Source: Fasciolopsis buskii (Eukaryota > Platyhelminthes > Trematoda > Plagiorchiida > Fasciolidae). Taken from it: a stretch of DNA of 64,000 nt. Shown here in pieces: positions 1-11,410 of the stretch. Below the pieces are notes generated by a model that had not been told where the DNA came from, did not search any database, and was given only the letters and a program-made list of their open reading frames with translations. Each line of letters starts with the position of its first letter. The stretch's first letter is position 1. Both the position numbers and the translations under genes were made by a program. Location: the NCBI GenBank assembly GCA_008360955.1, contig LUCM01003740.1, positions 23,382-87,381 of the forward strand. Reading direction: 5' to 3'.

Positions 1-506
1 TCGGGAGTGGAGGTAAGTATGCGTATATCCAAGGCTCGACCAGCTTACGCTGGATTGAAGCACTTGTGGCGTCGGTCTGATATTTCACTGAAGTCGAAAG
101 GTCGTGTGTACTGTGGTGCAGTGCTTTCAGTTCTGTTGTACGGTTGCGAGACGCGGAGTATGCATGTAGGAGATGTTCGTCGGCAAGAGGTTTTCGACCA
201 TCGATGTTTACGTAGCATGGCTAGGATTGGATGGAGTGACCGGATATGGCAGTGAACCGCAAACAGTGGCGATCGTGCTGTCATTTTCCATCGAATCATA
301 ATGATTGAAAACACGTGCGTTTGTACAGTTAGACTGTGTTCCGTGTGTTGGCTGCAGGAGCACCTTATCTTTTCCCGCCTGTGTAGGTCCATTCCCTTTT
401 TCCGTTGGATACTGACTCTTTTTATATAAACGTGTAACTCTGGGGAACGGCAGCGGTCAGTGAGGCTTGCCTTGCTGTTTAACGCTGAACGATGATGATG
501 ATGATT
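1..506 (+). mobile_element. RTE-1 retrotransposon, 3' end with internal deletion
   Basis: This is the 3' end of an RTE-type non-LTR retrotransposon. Positions 7-255 encode the C-terminal part of the reverse transcriptase (motifs LKHLWRR, VLLYGCETR and FDHRCLRS). After WSD the sequence jumps directly to the last residues of the ORF (AVNRKQWRSCCHF), so several hundred bases present in the related minus-strand copy at 6489-7680 are deleted here. A 3' untranslated region follows and ends in a (GAT)n tail at 491-505, the simple-repeat tail typical of RTE elements. The copy runs off the left edge of the window. It is not a functional gene. Confidence 0.8.
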
Positions 507-549
507 GCGAACGGAAGCCCCAAGGATGAATCAAGCTTTTCAGTCAGCT

Positions 550-1850
550 TCCCAACGAATTGAAAACCATAGCCGTTAAGATGATGAAAAACAAGGAGTC
601 AACTGGCGCGGACGGCATTCCACCTGAGGTTTTCAAACCTTGGTTTCCAGCGGTGCTGGGTCCACGATCCAAGGTGTCTCTTCGCATCTTGGACTCCGGA
701 ACCTCTCAATTACTGAGCAATCTCCATTCTACTCCTTATAACAAAGAGAGGCGACAAGAATACATATGCGAACTAGAGATATCAGCCTCATCGATATAGC
801 AGTTAGGCTCTTTTCAATCGTTCTTCTAAACTGCTTTGTTGTCCAGGGGCACGAACACGCCCTGCAAAGCCTGGCATACTTCAAAGCGACGGGCTACCGG
901 GAAAGCTTGTTTGACTATTAGATGCATGCTGCCTGCCAACACAGGCGCGCATCCGCGCCTACGGCGGAGAATCTACAGTTTCTATTTGAATCTGGTGTTC
1001 GTCAAGGTTACCCGCTGTCATCAGGTCCATTCGATTACGCCATAGATTGGATAATTCGTCTTCCCCCCAATCACTTCCGAGGAATAAAACCTGGTAAAGG
1101 TTGTTGAGTCACTAACGGCGAGTTAGCTGACGAGCTTGCTATTTTGGGAGAAGAGCCCCAAACGGCGCATTCGTCTCCAGATCGGATTGCCTGTGGAGTC
1201 ATGGCTGTTGCTCTGGGGATAAACAATGAAAAACGAAGTTCTTTGCAACTTCACGAGACCCGTTCCCTTGTATCCGCATCAGCAGCGACAGTTTGGAACA
1301 GGTGCATCACTTCAAGTACCAGGGTTTTAATATGCAACCAAGCGGCCAGGCCAGAGGGGAGATTAACCTTTGCATAGACTGTGGTCTTACATCGAAATAA
1401 GCCTTCATAAGAAGGTGCGCATTTTCCGTACCGCCGTCCGCCTAGTCCTCATGTACACATGAAAGACGTGGTCAGTAGTAGTAGACAATATGAACCTCCA
1501 AGCACTATATAAACGTCGAACGGCTTTCGTCATTTCCTCACAGACGTCGCCTACAGTGGTCCGGCCATGTTCTTCGCCGACCAGAAACGGAATTGACGAA
1601 AAAAAAGCTTATTGCTATCAGCCTGTTCAAACTGGAAATGTCACTTTCGTAACCAATTGAAGGCGTAGGTTAGAACCATTATAACGGACATTCATCACTT
1701 AGGTCTTCAATCTGGTTTTGGAGTACGCAGTTGATGGAACAACTGGATTTTGTAGTGTGTAGATCCCGCTGCATAGACCGCCGCAGTCAGAGACACCCAA
1801 GAAGCCGACTTATCCTCTCGCGGGAGCTAGTCGCATAAAAGTTAAAGTAA
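550..1850 (+). pseudogene. RTE-2 reverse transcriptase pseudogene
   Basis: A second RTE-like family, distinct from RTE-1, starts about 45 bases after the RTE-1 tail. Block order on the plus strand is: the fingers motif STGADGIPPEVFK near 597; the palm motif ESGVRQGYPLS near 990-1020; a ruined catalytic box (GELADELAIL, where YADD is expected) near 1120-1145; SGHVLRR near 1560; and the C-terminal block LGLQSGFGVRS near 1703. Frames change between blocks and stops intervene, so this is dead. Family membership rests on block order and motif resemblance, not on a database search. Confidence 0.7.
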
Positions 1851-3882
1851 GTAGGGCACTGTCGAACTTTGTAGGATGCGGGTAAATTTCGAGAAAACCT
1901 CCCCTAAAGTCATGGATCCAATAGTGCAATTTTACCTTTGTTTGCCTGGCTATTCAGTGACAACGCAGAAGCTCCCGTCAACTGGTTTGCGTTTGGTTTA
2001 TCATGTGTTGCCGAGAATGACCAATATGTTTAATGCTTTATCGGCATTAGTGGGATGAGAAGAAAATTATCGTTTACACGCTTCTTGACAAGCATTTGGA
2101 GTCAATGTAAACAACCGCTTCATTCTGAGATAGTCCCCAAATAATTAAAAATGAGAAAGCAAACATGAATTTCTTCCCTGTTTTGTGACATGAAGAATTG
2201 AAAAATATTTTTTAGGTTTAGGTTTAGGTTTATAATTCACGCAAAAGCGAGCACCAATGAGCGCAAGATTGTTAAAAATACTAAGCTATATAAAACAGTC
2301 ATGACAATTGTGGTTATATCCGCACACTGCTAGGACCCCTTGACTCTTGAGTTTATTGTTTAATACAAATAGTTCTATAGACGTAATCTGCAGTATCAAA
2401 AAGATAAGAAGCAGTCTGAAGGGTATCCCTAAGGAACAAAAGGTTGAAAGAAAATTGGGTCTGGGGGCTCGTTCGATTTTGTTTCAGAGGTTTCTCTGCT
2501 TGCACTATAGAAAACCTCCAAAGCTTTGATTCACATTAGCAATCTCCTGGGTAAATGATGTGGGCTGGTTTTCGGTAGATCGATTCTGATCGATTCTGTC
2601 CCCCCGAACTAAGGTGAGAACTAAAATAGACAATGAGAGCTTTCGAATGTTCATTATTGGGCCAAGAGAATAAACAAAGAAGGAGTTATTGTAAAGAACT
2701 GTGACTGAATAGCATCAGGTTCACTTGCTTGTAATAGTCAATTAATTGTTGCCTAGTACTTGCTGCAATTGCTTAACTCAAAAGCCGACACCAGTCATGG
2801 TTCTTTGTGATCTGCGATGTATTTTGTAGCGTGGTTGGTGAGAGTCCATTGAGTCAGGCGTTGCGCGATTGGGTCACTTGTGATTGCCTTACATCTTAAG
2901 CTCCTGAAGTCTTAGATTACTTCACGGAATCGAAGTTGACGTCTGATATTATCTGAACTTTTCGTTATCTTTTTTGCCCCCTTGAGTACAGTGGGAGGTC
3001 GATTCTAAAACTACACAACCTGTTGATTCCCAGTACAGCAGTCACAAACCCTAATAGCCGCCGAATGACCACCGAATCCCGCAACTACATGGATCCCTGG
3101 GGAGCAGCTGACTTCCCCCTGACTGACCTGTTTGAGAGTATTGATTTGGAAACTGACGTGATAAAAATTGCAAGTCCAAAAAGGTGATTATTTTGCCCGG
3201 ATGAGCCGCTTCATCAGTTCTCTATGAAGACTACTGAAACTCTCAAGGCAAGAGCTTACAATTGTCTTGGAATGGTCAAGGGTGGGTGTCATGGTCCGAG
3301 TTGGCTACTCGCCGTGAACACTTCTGGATGACTGGCGTCTCACGTAGGCCTTGTTAAAGAAGTCCTACGCATTGCCTTTTCACGATACAGGTGTTCCCAG
3401 TAAAGCGATAGGACAAAGGTAAATGATCGGCGCCCCCATTAGGCTGATTGGTCTTTTGTAATGAATATAGGAGAATTGGCTGATTTCTGATTCCGAAACC
3501 CGCCAGGGTGACGTGCGAAGCATGCGTCTATGTGCTCAGTGTCATCTGCGACAGAGTGGTATACTGGGCTCCCAAGATGTCTAGCCTCATCCAAAGGGGG
3601 TATGGACTGGGCGGCCAGTCACCGGTCCTCAGTGAGTTACGTAACAGACCGTCCTTCAGCCTTGTTGGTTAGACCACCTGGTCAAAGGCTCTGGTCAGCG
3701 TTACCTAAGCCAACCCTTTTATTCGGTTTGGGAAACCGGGTAATATGAAGCCCACAAAGAATTAATGGATCCCGCCAGGTAGCTATTAACTTGGAGATGG
3801 GGAATAAAAAACTAGCATTTATGGCGAACTCTGCACTTCGCCTATTTTTCTCTCCTTTCTTGCTCATTGTTTTCGTCTTCCA
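1851..3882. other. No gene recognised; unassigned repeat-like DNA
   Basis: I see no supported gene here. 1851-3000 is AT-rich with only short ORFs. 3000-3882 is somewhat richer in GC and abuts the 3' end of the minus-strand endonuclease ORF; it could be part of a transposon that I do not recognise. Several small ORFs (for example near 3530-3748) have no recognisable motif. Confidence 0.5.
2211..2232 (+). repeat. Short (TTTAGG)n telomere-like tract
   Basis: Three and two-thirds units of TTTAGG in tandem. This resembles an interstitial telomeric repeat, although the flatworm telomere unit is TTAGGG. It may instead be the tail of a decayed retroelement such as the RTE-2 copy upstream. Confidence 0.6.
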
Positions 3883-4935
3883 TTACGGCAATGGCTCATG
3901 ACCTGTATTCAGATATGTGCATTGTATATATGCATAACAATCTAAGGAGTCATCGTGAATCGGGCCAACAAGCATATGACCTCTGTAAGTTTGTGCTCCG
4001 CACATCCTGTGTAGGAAATTTGTACTAGAAAGGAATAGGTTATTTTCTGCACAGAATTGGAGAAGTCTTTCTCCGTTATCTGTTCGCTGATCAGGCAAGG
4101 CGCATCGCCCACCTAAACAGGACTCCGATGCACTAAGTTTGCCAACTTGTGCATTAAAGTCACCTGCTACCACTACAATGTCAGAGCGTTTGCTCTTCCG
4201 AACAAGAGTGACGAGGTTATCGTAAAATTCGTCTTTCTCCATATCGGTGCTGCAGTCTGTTGGAGCGTATGCCGAGATAGCAAATAAACTACGCTTAACA
4301 CTGCTATCCTTTCGGACGCCGACTGATCCCTGCAGTCTCACGGCACACATGCGACTGTTGACTGGGATCCAATCTAAAAGGGCTGCTTTAGCCTTCTCAC
4401 TCAAGACTATTCCTACACCACGTTGACCCACAGCTTGAGCTGCTTCGTCTCCTGAAGTGCGAAGAAAATATCTTGACGAGACGTTCGGCGCAGTTAGCTG
4501 AATTACTTTACTCGAATCCTGAATTCGTGTTTCACTCACACAGCAGATATCAATCGAAAGTGAGTCCACTGTCAGAGCCAAACACACCTGTTGGCCAGCC
4601 TGCATTAAAGTGCGCACATTGAAGGAACTCAGATGCAGAGGCTGACGAGGCTTGAGAAAATGTGACCTAACAGACTGAAAACCACCTACTACACTACTTG
4701 ACAATAAGCCGTTGCGAGTATCGGGCGTGTTATCAATGGAGATACTATGGGTAGGCAGAAGGGGCAAACAGATTGGGTTGGAGACAGAAGAGACAGGTTG
4801 AATAAAAGAGAGGGAACTCTGAGCAGTAGCATACTTATCACTACCCACCCCGCTCGATGCAATGGGCAGCGCGGTCCTGATTATTCTGCGCGACGACCGA
4901 TGGAGTATGGAATTATTTGTAGGCGTGTAACTCAT
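3883..4935 (-). pseudogene. RTE-1 apurinic-like endonuclease ORF, truncated
   Basis: This is the longest intact transposon ORF in the window, about 350 codons from the ATG at 4935-4933; the open frame extends 18 codons further upstream without another ATG. It encodes the N-terminal APE-type endonuclease of an RTE element, which nicks target DNA to prime reverse transcription. Visible motifs in order are SSFNVRTL, CCVSETRIQD (catalytic Glu), RTSGDEAAQ, VGIVLS, SAYAPTDCS, and VVVAGDFNAQVG (catalytic Asp and Asn), then RTDNGERLLQFC. The frame drifts after SSTNF, so the final D-H part of the domain is missing and no reverse transcriptase follows. It is preceded by its 5' leader at 4936-5275. Probably one of the younger copies here, since more than 300 codons remain open. 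Confidence 0.8.
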
Positions 4936-5275
4936 GGGGAATAATGGACGGGTACTGCTAGGGAGTCCAGCCGCTAAGCAGAAGGACAATTAGGGTTCTC
5001 CACCAAAGCCTTTGGTTCTGACAAGAACCTGACCGCAAGGCAGCGGGGTACAGCTGAGTGGGCGCCCATCTACTTGGATCAATTAGTCTTCCAATCGTTT
5101 TTACGACTGAGCTGCTAACTCAGATCAACCCCCAACTTGGAGGACCAGGAGACTGCTTCGTCAGGCCTCTACCTATTGACCTTCGAGGCATGATTGGATC
5201 TTCGGCTTGAGATAAGCCATCCTGTATAGCTCGTTGGATCATGGAGGCACGCAAGCCGTCACACCACGTCAAGAT
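4936..5275 (-). repeat. RTE-1 5' leader, copy A
   Basis: This stretch and 9621-9926 are copies of the same sequence in the same orientation, matching closely through landmarks such as CTGAGCTGCTAACTCAGATC, GGAGACTGCTTCGTCAGGCC and GGCATGATTGGATCTTCG. Copy A retains about 30 bases near 5217-5247 that copy B lacks. The position immediately upstream of the endonuclease ORF marks it as the 5' untranslated part of the RTE-1 element. The similarity ends at about 5271. Confidence 0.8.
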
Positions 5276-5299
5276 GTTGTGTCGGTGTGAGGTCCACGT

Positions 5300-6140
5300 G
5301 GCCTAGAGTTCTGTACAGCGTCTGCTTTTGCGTGTGGGGCACCTTCTTTTCGATTTCATGTCCTGTTGATTCCTGTGTCGTTGGTTATGCCCATAATGGT
5401 GCTGAAAACTCTTGATGAAACTTATTTTGGCAATTATCGTCTAGAATTATCTGTGTGGGACGGCTGTTTCTCCTGTTGGTGCAACCACATAATAGGCGCA
5501 ACCAAAAGCGAACACGAATGAGGGCGTGGCCCAAATCCACAGTTGATGATTATAGTGGTCGACTGATGCGCACCACCAGTGATCACTGAGAATATGGTCT
5601 ATCTGACTTCACCCCAGGAAGGGCGAAGAAGGATGCGAGGCAATCCGATGTTGCATTGATGAGAAACGAGTGTTCATCAGAAACACTTTATCGTCGGAAA
5701 TAATGTGAATGAGGCGGTCACTGTTGCTTATTTGATCGACTAGAACAAGCATGAGCTTCCGGTCTGTTTTTTTTTCGTTTCATTCGGGCAGCCAACCTGG
5801 ACAATAAAACTACCAGCAACGATCACAAACCGTTGAACATACGCAGTCAGGTGATTGAGCTAAGTTTCGATGGAACTCTCCCTCAGCCTCAGGAGGGCTG
5901 CAGTTGGTGTGAACATATATAGACCCGAAGAACAAACTTTGGCTTTTTTAATTTACGGGTGCTAACGTTAACAGAGCCGTCCAACCGAACTGCATACAAA
6001 GGACTGTTCACTTGAATCCATTCTTACGTTACTTGCCTTTTTTGCTCAAAAGAGGTTCAGATGCCGACCTTACCATGAATGTCAGCAAGCGGATCCACAG
6101 ATACACGATGAGTGAAATAGAATGCTGAGGTAGCATTTTA
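5300..6140 (-). pseudogene. Older RTE endonuclease remnant
   Basis: Reading the minus strand from 6140 downwards gives scattered endonuclease blocks in changing frames: a DPLAD-like block, WIQVNSPLYAVRLDGSVNV (compare WIPVNSRMCAVRLQGSV in the copy at 3883-4935), a decayed catalytic block around VVLLSRLAARM, and near 5480-5540 VDLGHALIRVRFWLRLL, the end of the domain. Stops and frameshifts are frequent, so this copy is older than its neighbour. It lies directly upstream of copy A's leader in the same orientation. Confidence 0.65.
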
Positions 6141-6488
6141 GCTTCAAAAAGTGATTATGAAGCGTGCTCTTGTGTTCGGTTTCTGGAGTCCCAGCATAAA
6201 TCCACCATAAGGGTTTCATGAGTTCTACCTAGCGAAGCTTGTTGTTCTACCTAGTTGGGTATGTGAACATGGAAGAAAGCCATGACAGGCATAAGTCATT
6301 TGAGCCTAAGTAATGCGTTCAGTTTGCTTCCCCCTCCCACCACTTTTCCCGTCAAATAACTACACGAAGCTGCAGTCATTTGTTGCTGGATGGCCCCTAT
6401 ATCAAAGCAGCACACATTAGTTAGGTTCCACAGAAATTCCTAAAAGCATTATAGTGAGCAACACATTGGCGGTGCTCGCACCAGCAAA

Positions 6489-7680
6489 TATTTATTTATC
6501 ATCGTCATCATCATCGTTCAGCGTTGAAAAACAGGGCAAGCTTCACTGATCGCTCCCGTTTACCCAGAGTTACATGTTCCTATAAAAAGAGTGAATATCC
6601 TCAGGGGAACAGGGAGTGAACCTACAGAGGCGAGAAAAGATAATGCTGCAGTAGCCAGCACGCGGATTACAGTCTGACTGTACAAATGCACTCTTTCATT
6701 CATTCTGATATGGTAGAAATTGACGATTCGATGACCGCTGTCCATGGTTCGCTTCCATATCCTTCAGTGTCTCCATCCAGCTAATTGGCGGATATTTCGG
6801 ACTCCGACCACAAATACGTGAGACACCTACTTTACTTGAGTACACTGCACACTTTCTCTTTCCACGTTGCCACGTCGTCTACTGACCTCTACAAGGCTTT
6901 TGCCATTCCGTTTGAGAAATGCAAAATACGGTAGGCGAGTGTTTGCCATACGCATCACGTAACCCAACTAGCGTAGTGTACTAGGTTTCATACGCTGATG
7001 TAAGGTATTCTCAGAATTGGCACCAAATACTAAATTTCTGACCTTCAAATTGCTCACTCGGTCACTCCATCCAATCCTGCGATACTGTGTAGACATCGGT
7101 GATCAAAAGCCTCCAAGCGACGAACATCTACCGCGTAGGTATTCCGTGTCTTGCAACCGTACAACAGAACTGAGCGCACTGCGGCACAGTAGACACAGTC
7201 TTTCAACTTCAGTGAAATATCAGCCCGACGCCACAAGTGTTTCAGTCCGGCGTAAGCCGCTGTAACCCTGGATATACGCGTGTTTACCTCCACTCCTGAG
7301 CTACCATCGTTTGACACGCAGCTACCAAGGTAGGTGAAACGGTCCACAATCGTTAGTTGCTCCTCATCCAGTACCAAGTTCTGAGCTACTGCCGTCCAGT
7401 CTTGCAACAACACGTTACAGTTTGAAGGTGCAAAGCACATGTCGAACCGAGCTGCAGCCTTAGAGAGTCTGTCTGGTGCACGTTGTGCATGGTCCGCAGA
7501 TTTGAACAACCAAATGACTTCATCTGCGTAATCTAGGTTACAAAGCTTCTCACCACTTCCCAGTCTGACCCCTACATCCTGGAGACCTAAAGCATCTTCC
7601 GTCGCCTCACCCTTGATGAATTTGAACAGGAATGGAGAGATTGGGACACCCTTATGTCGAATGAAACTGTTGTTTAGCCA
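6489..7680 (-). mobile_element. RTE-1 copy B, 3' half of RT and tail
   Basis: Minus-strand reading from 7680 gives GVPISPFLFKF, then NLDYADEVIWLF, in which the catalytic YADD box has become YADE, then FAPSNCNVLLQDWT, VDRFTYLGSCV and LKHLWRRADISL, continuing with stops through LGYVMRMANTRLP to METLKDM. The 3' untranslated region from about 6720 down is homologous to 260-506, and the tail at 6489-6516 is (ATC/GAT)n running into AATA repeats. 7054-7509 remains open for 151 codons. Together with 8748-9620 it formed one element, now interrupted by 7681-8747. Confidence 0.8.
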
Positions 7681-8034
7681 TGGTTGATATAGTGCTCATG
7701 GATTAGAAAAATATGCTTGGATTCAGGAATATACAGAAGGCCGGAAATTGAGTAATTTCAATTCTGCTCTTCTGAATGATAGATTCCGAATTTAGGCATA
7801 ATGGAACACCCTAGCTACGTCGTTTTGGCACAGTGATTCGCGTTTCCTACAGTGGAATGTGAGATGAATCCACAAAAGCCATGCGGGAGAGTGTCGGCTA
7901 TGCAATTTTCATACCTGGTGCGATTGGCGATGTGGTGGAAACCCGAGAGCTAATTTCGCGTTCTCCTTAAGCTAGCGTCCACATCTCACTTAATCCGCTT
8001 CCGATGACCGATTTTCTTCATCCTTGATGCCCTT

Positions 8035-8690
8035 GCTGGTATACTACGTCCAATGTGCGGACGCTGACGCCTATAGGGGCATAGGCTTGTTTAGCCAGCG
8101 ATGTGTATTGTATCCAATACACTGACACTCACGACTCCGACTTTGTCATTCGATTATCATCCCCGTCCGGTCCTTCTCTAAAGTCTCATCTGCAGTTTTC
8201 TGGGGACCCTGAGGCTGAGGGTGATGGTCTTGTTGGCGTTGATGTGGCTCTAAGTCAGTGGGCTAAGGGTGCACTACTTGATTAGATTCCAGTCGGCAGC
8301 CGGCTATGCGCAGTGAGACTTATAGGTCCGGACAAAGTCAAAAGTTGGATACAGTTTGATTGCCATAGCTTATACGTCTATGGCTTGCAGCCCGGAAGCA
8401 GTCAAGATCAAAAGGTGCACCATCTCACGTACATAAAAGCAGAGTGACAGTGATTTTAGCAGGCGACAGATGCTAGAGTAGACCGGTTGCTCTCAAACGA
8501 TATGGATTTATTAGTTCGTTCAGAAAACGGGGGGACGGACGGTTATTGGCCTTGTTTTCAAACCATCGGTTATTTGTCTCTGGTACGTACTTGGGGCGCT
8601 CCGATGATCGGTATGCCACCTGGAGTGCGCCCGTTTCGAGTTGATGATGGACCCACATCGGAGAGATGGGACACCACTAGTCGTTTCGAA
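8035..8690 (+). pseudogene. RTE endonuclease fragment inside copy B
   Basis: Plus-strand blocks match the endonuclease ORF at 3883-4935: SNVRTL near 8070, MCIVSNTLTL near 8100, FSGDPEAEGDGLVGVDVALS near 8190-8250, WAKGALLD then IPVGSRLCAVRLIG near 8260-8320, and NHRLFVSGTYL followed by RYATWSAP near 8560-8640. Frames shift repeatedly. The fragment is opposite in orientation to the RT halves on either side, so it is either a separate insertion into copy B or the product of a local inversion. Confidence 0.7.
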
Positions 8691-8747
8691 TCAACTTGAC
8701 AGTTCACCGTATACCCACACGCGACCAAAGGTATGCGAGTCAACTGT

Positions 8748-9620
8748 TCACAACTGGTTCACGAATTTCGTTAGCATACCCTTCCGGTGGAGCGCACTGA
8801 ATAGTAGTGGTCGATCCACGGGGTCGAAAGCACCTTTCAAGCCGAGGAAGACTACGATCGTAGGGCGCCGGTGCGTGTGGCGCGTTTCGAGTATCTGTCG
8901 AAGGGTGAATATTTGGTCGATGCAACCTCGACGTGGCCGAAATCCGGCCTGTTGTTCGCGGATATTACTCTCGTGAATCGGTGTTAAACGGCGCAGCATT
9001 ATCGAAGCTAAGACCTTAGTAACTATGGGAATTGAACTAATCCCACGATGATTGCTGCAGTCACTCTGTGTACCCTTCTTGAAGATGGGTATATTCAGTG
9101 ACTCACTCCACGATAACGGAATATGCTCCTCGTTCCAAATATCATGAATCAAGGAGGTAAGTGATTTCATCAGGAATTCTCCATCCAGTTTGAAAAGATC
9201 TGGGGGAAGGTCGTCGGTACCGGTTGCTTTTCCCCTCTTTAGAAGTAGAATATTCGACTTTACTTCCACCTCAGTTAGGGGATCAAGTGACACCTCCCAA
9301 AGCTTTGCAGCTGCGGACATCGGACTAAATACGTTAGCGCGTGGCCAGCTAAACTGATCCTTGAAATGCTCTACCCAACGGTCCAGTCTTTCCTGTCTAC
9401 CATGGGTGAGTTCTCCGGTCCTATCGCACATGACTTCACCAACCGAAGTTCGCCGCCCACCGCTGTCGCGTATAAGCTTAAACAGTCTTTGACTGTTACC
9501 TGAAGCGGACGCTTCCTCCATCTCTTTGACTACCCTAACCCACCAGCTTTCGTGGTCATTCCTAAGGCTTATGGTCAACTGACGCTGCAACTGTCGACGC
9601 ACCCTATTCACTTCCTCATG
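8748..9620 (-). pseudogene. RTE-1 copy B, N-terminal half of reverse transcriptase
   Basis: This is a 287-codon open frame on the minus strand whose first codon is GTG. It carries the linker and the fingers/palm part of an RTE reverse transcriptase: FKLIRDSGGRR, DRWVEHFKDQFSWPR, LLLKRGKATGTDDLPPDLFK, IPIFKKGTQSDCSNHRGIS, REQQAGFRPRRGCIDQIFTL, and the first catalytic Asp region VVFLGLKGAFDPVDR (usually FLDLKAAFDSVDR). It stops at FVNQL where the plus-strand endonuclease fragment begins. Upstream it joins the 5' leader directly: the endonuclease, about 350 codons, has been removed, with the junction near CCCATGAG at about 9616-9623. Confidence 0.8.
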
Positions 9621-9926
9621 GGTATTGATGAACGGGTACTGCTAAGGAGTCCAGCCGCTGAGCAGGGGAACGATTAAGGTTCTCAACCAAAGCCTTTAGT
9701 TCTGAGAAGAACCTGACCGCAAGACAGCGGGGAATAGTTGAGTGGGAGCCCATCTGGTTGGACCAATTATTCTTCCACTCGTTTTTCCGACTGAGCTGCT
9801 AACTCAGATCGACCGCCGACTTGGTGGACCAGGAGACTGCTTCGTCAGGCCTCTACCCATTGACCTTCCAGGCATGATTGGATCTTCGTCGTGAGATAAG
9901 CACGCAAGCCGTTACACCACGTCACG
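9621..9926 (-). repeat. RTE-1 5' leader, copy B
   Basis: Homologous to 4936-5275 in the same orientation (see that entry). It lacks about 30 bases that copy A has and ends at about 9926, after the shared CACCACGTCA. It marks the 5' end of the interrupted, endonuclease-less copy B that extends down to 6489. Confidence 0.8.
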
Positions 9927-10429
9927 GTGCACTCCCCTTGTGACATTACGTTGAATCAACGTAAGTCTTTGTAGGGACTGAAAAATTCCGTGATCTCACC
10001 GTGCATTTGTGATGGTACATGCCGCCGCGATGGGCAGTTCCCGAAAACAACTTCTGTTGTGTACTTCATGATGTTGACAACAGTTGTTGGTAGATGCTTC
10101 ACCTCATTCGAGCTACCGGTAGGAGAGCATTGGTTTCAGAGGAAACGATCTATAAAACTGACGTTTTGTCTATCCACAATCAGTGGTGACGTCTTGTACA
10201 CTGGAAGGTGCACTTTGAAGCGGAATTTTGGTGTCCATCAGTGTCAACCCCTCCCATACCTATGTCCCGTGGTCTGTTTCAGCAGGTTCACCTGACGTGG
10301 AGACCCGCAAAGAAATCCTAATGGAGCCGGTAAGATAGCTTCAAGTTTTTTTCTCAAACGGCAAGTGTTTTGAGAGCCCCCTTTCCTGAGAGGATTGGTT
10401 TGTTTTCTTCATCTTTACTGAAGACTAGC
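9927..10429. other. No gene recognised
   Basis: A 101-codon plus-strand ORF (9990-10295) is present but has no motif I recognise. The last 150 bases could be the decayed linker of the RT fragment that follows. Confidence 0.4.
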
Positions 10430-10800
10430 GCAGTGACTGCACTAAACACAATTGTTAGCCTGATTCTAGTGATGTCAAAGCTGCTAGCCCCCGTCATCTG
10501 AGAAGAACTGGCATCGACAGTTCTTAGAGCGCGGTTCTGCCTTCCGAAAACCGACGGTCAGTGTGTTCGTAGACATTCATGCACATTTCGACTCCGTTGA
10601 TCGGTCTGTTTGTTGAGGAATGGAGTACCTGAGAAGTATGTATCGGTCTTCAAAGGATTGTACCGTCCTTCTTCGAGTCGGGTCAGGACTTATGGTCGGC
10701 ATTCATCATCCATCTCCGTCTCCAGTGGACTGCCTACTAGTGTGAGATGCTGCTGCTAGACTAGGTTGGTTCGCGGTTTATTCTTTTTGGAGTAGAAGTG
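10430..10800 (+). pseudogene. RTE reverse transcriptase fragment
   Basis: Plus-strand blocks in several frames: SLILVMSKLLAPV near 10460 (compare SKVLASIMLRRLTPI in copy B), then FVDIHAHFDSVDRSV near 10565-10610, corresponding to the catalytic FLDLKAAFDSVDR block, and NGVPEKYVSVFKGLY followed by SSSRVRTYGRHSSS near 10620-10710. This is the middle of an RT domain with stops, flanked by unrecognised sequence. Confidence 0.65.
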
Positions 10801-11410
10801 ATAGGTCCAGATGCGACAGTTTCATTTCACCAAGCGATTGTGTACCAAATCGCGAATCATGTATAAAAATAGCCCGTTTGATCTGACAGTTTGGTTTGGC
10901 GTCGGCATCATACCTGGTAATCAATCAGTAACCAGGTGGAGATTGCAGAAAACTAGTCGAATTAGAATATTTCCTATTGAAGAACCAGTGTCAAAAGTTT
11001 GCTGTCTCACTGGTGCACTATTTGATCTTCACAGGAGCAACTGACTATACTCTGAATCATTGCCACTTATGATGTATTGACACTGCCCGATTATTATCTA
11101 GAAGCTGTTTATTTCTGATACCACAGTATGCGTTTTAGGCCATAGAATGGAACTACTCTGCTTCACTCATGTGAATCGGCTGAGTCAAAGCATTTCCAAT
11201 TCATGGTGAATTTCATGAGGCACAGTGAAATTAGATTACTTGATGTTAACTATTACGTTCGTACTAAAATCTCTCTCAATTTACGTTGCTCTAGCGTTAT
11301 AGATTATTCATGAATGACCGGGGACTATGGAGTTTACACAGGAGCAAATCAGTCAAGTGCACCGGGAAATTTTTGGTAAATTAGCCTGCTCATCGATTTC
11401 TTACCTCAAG

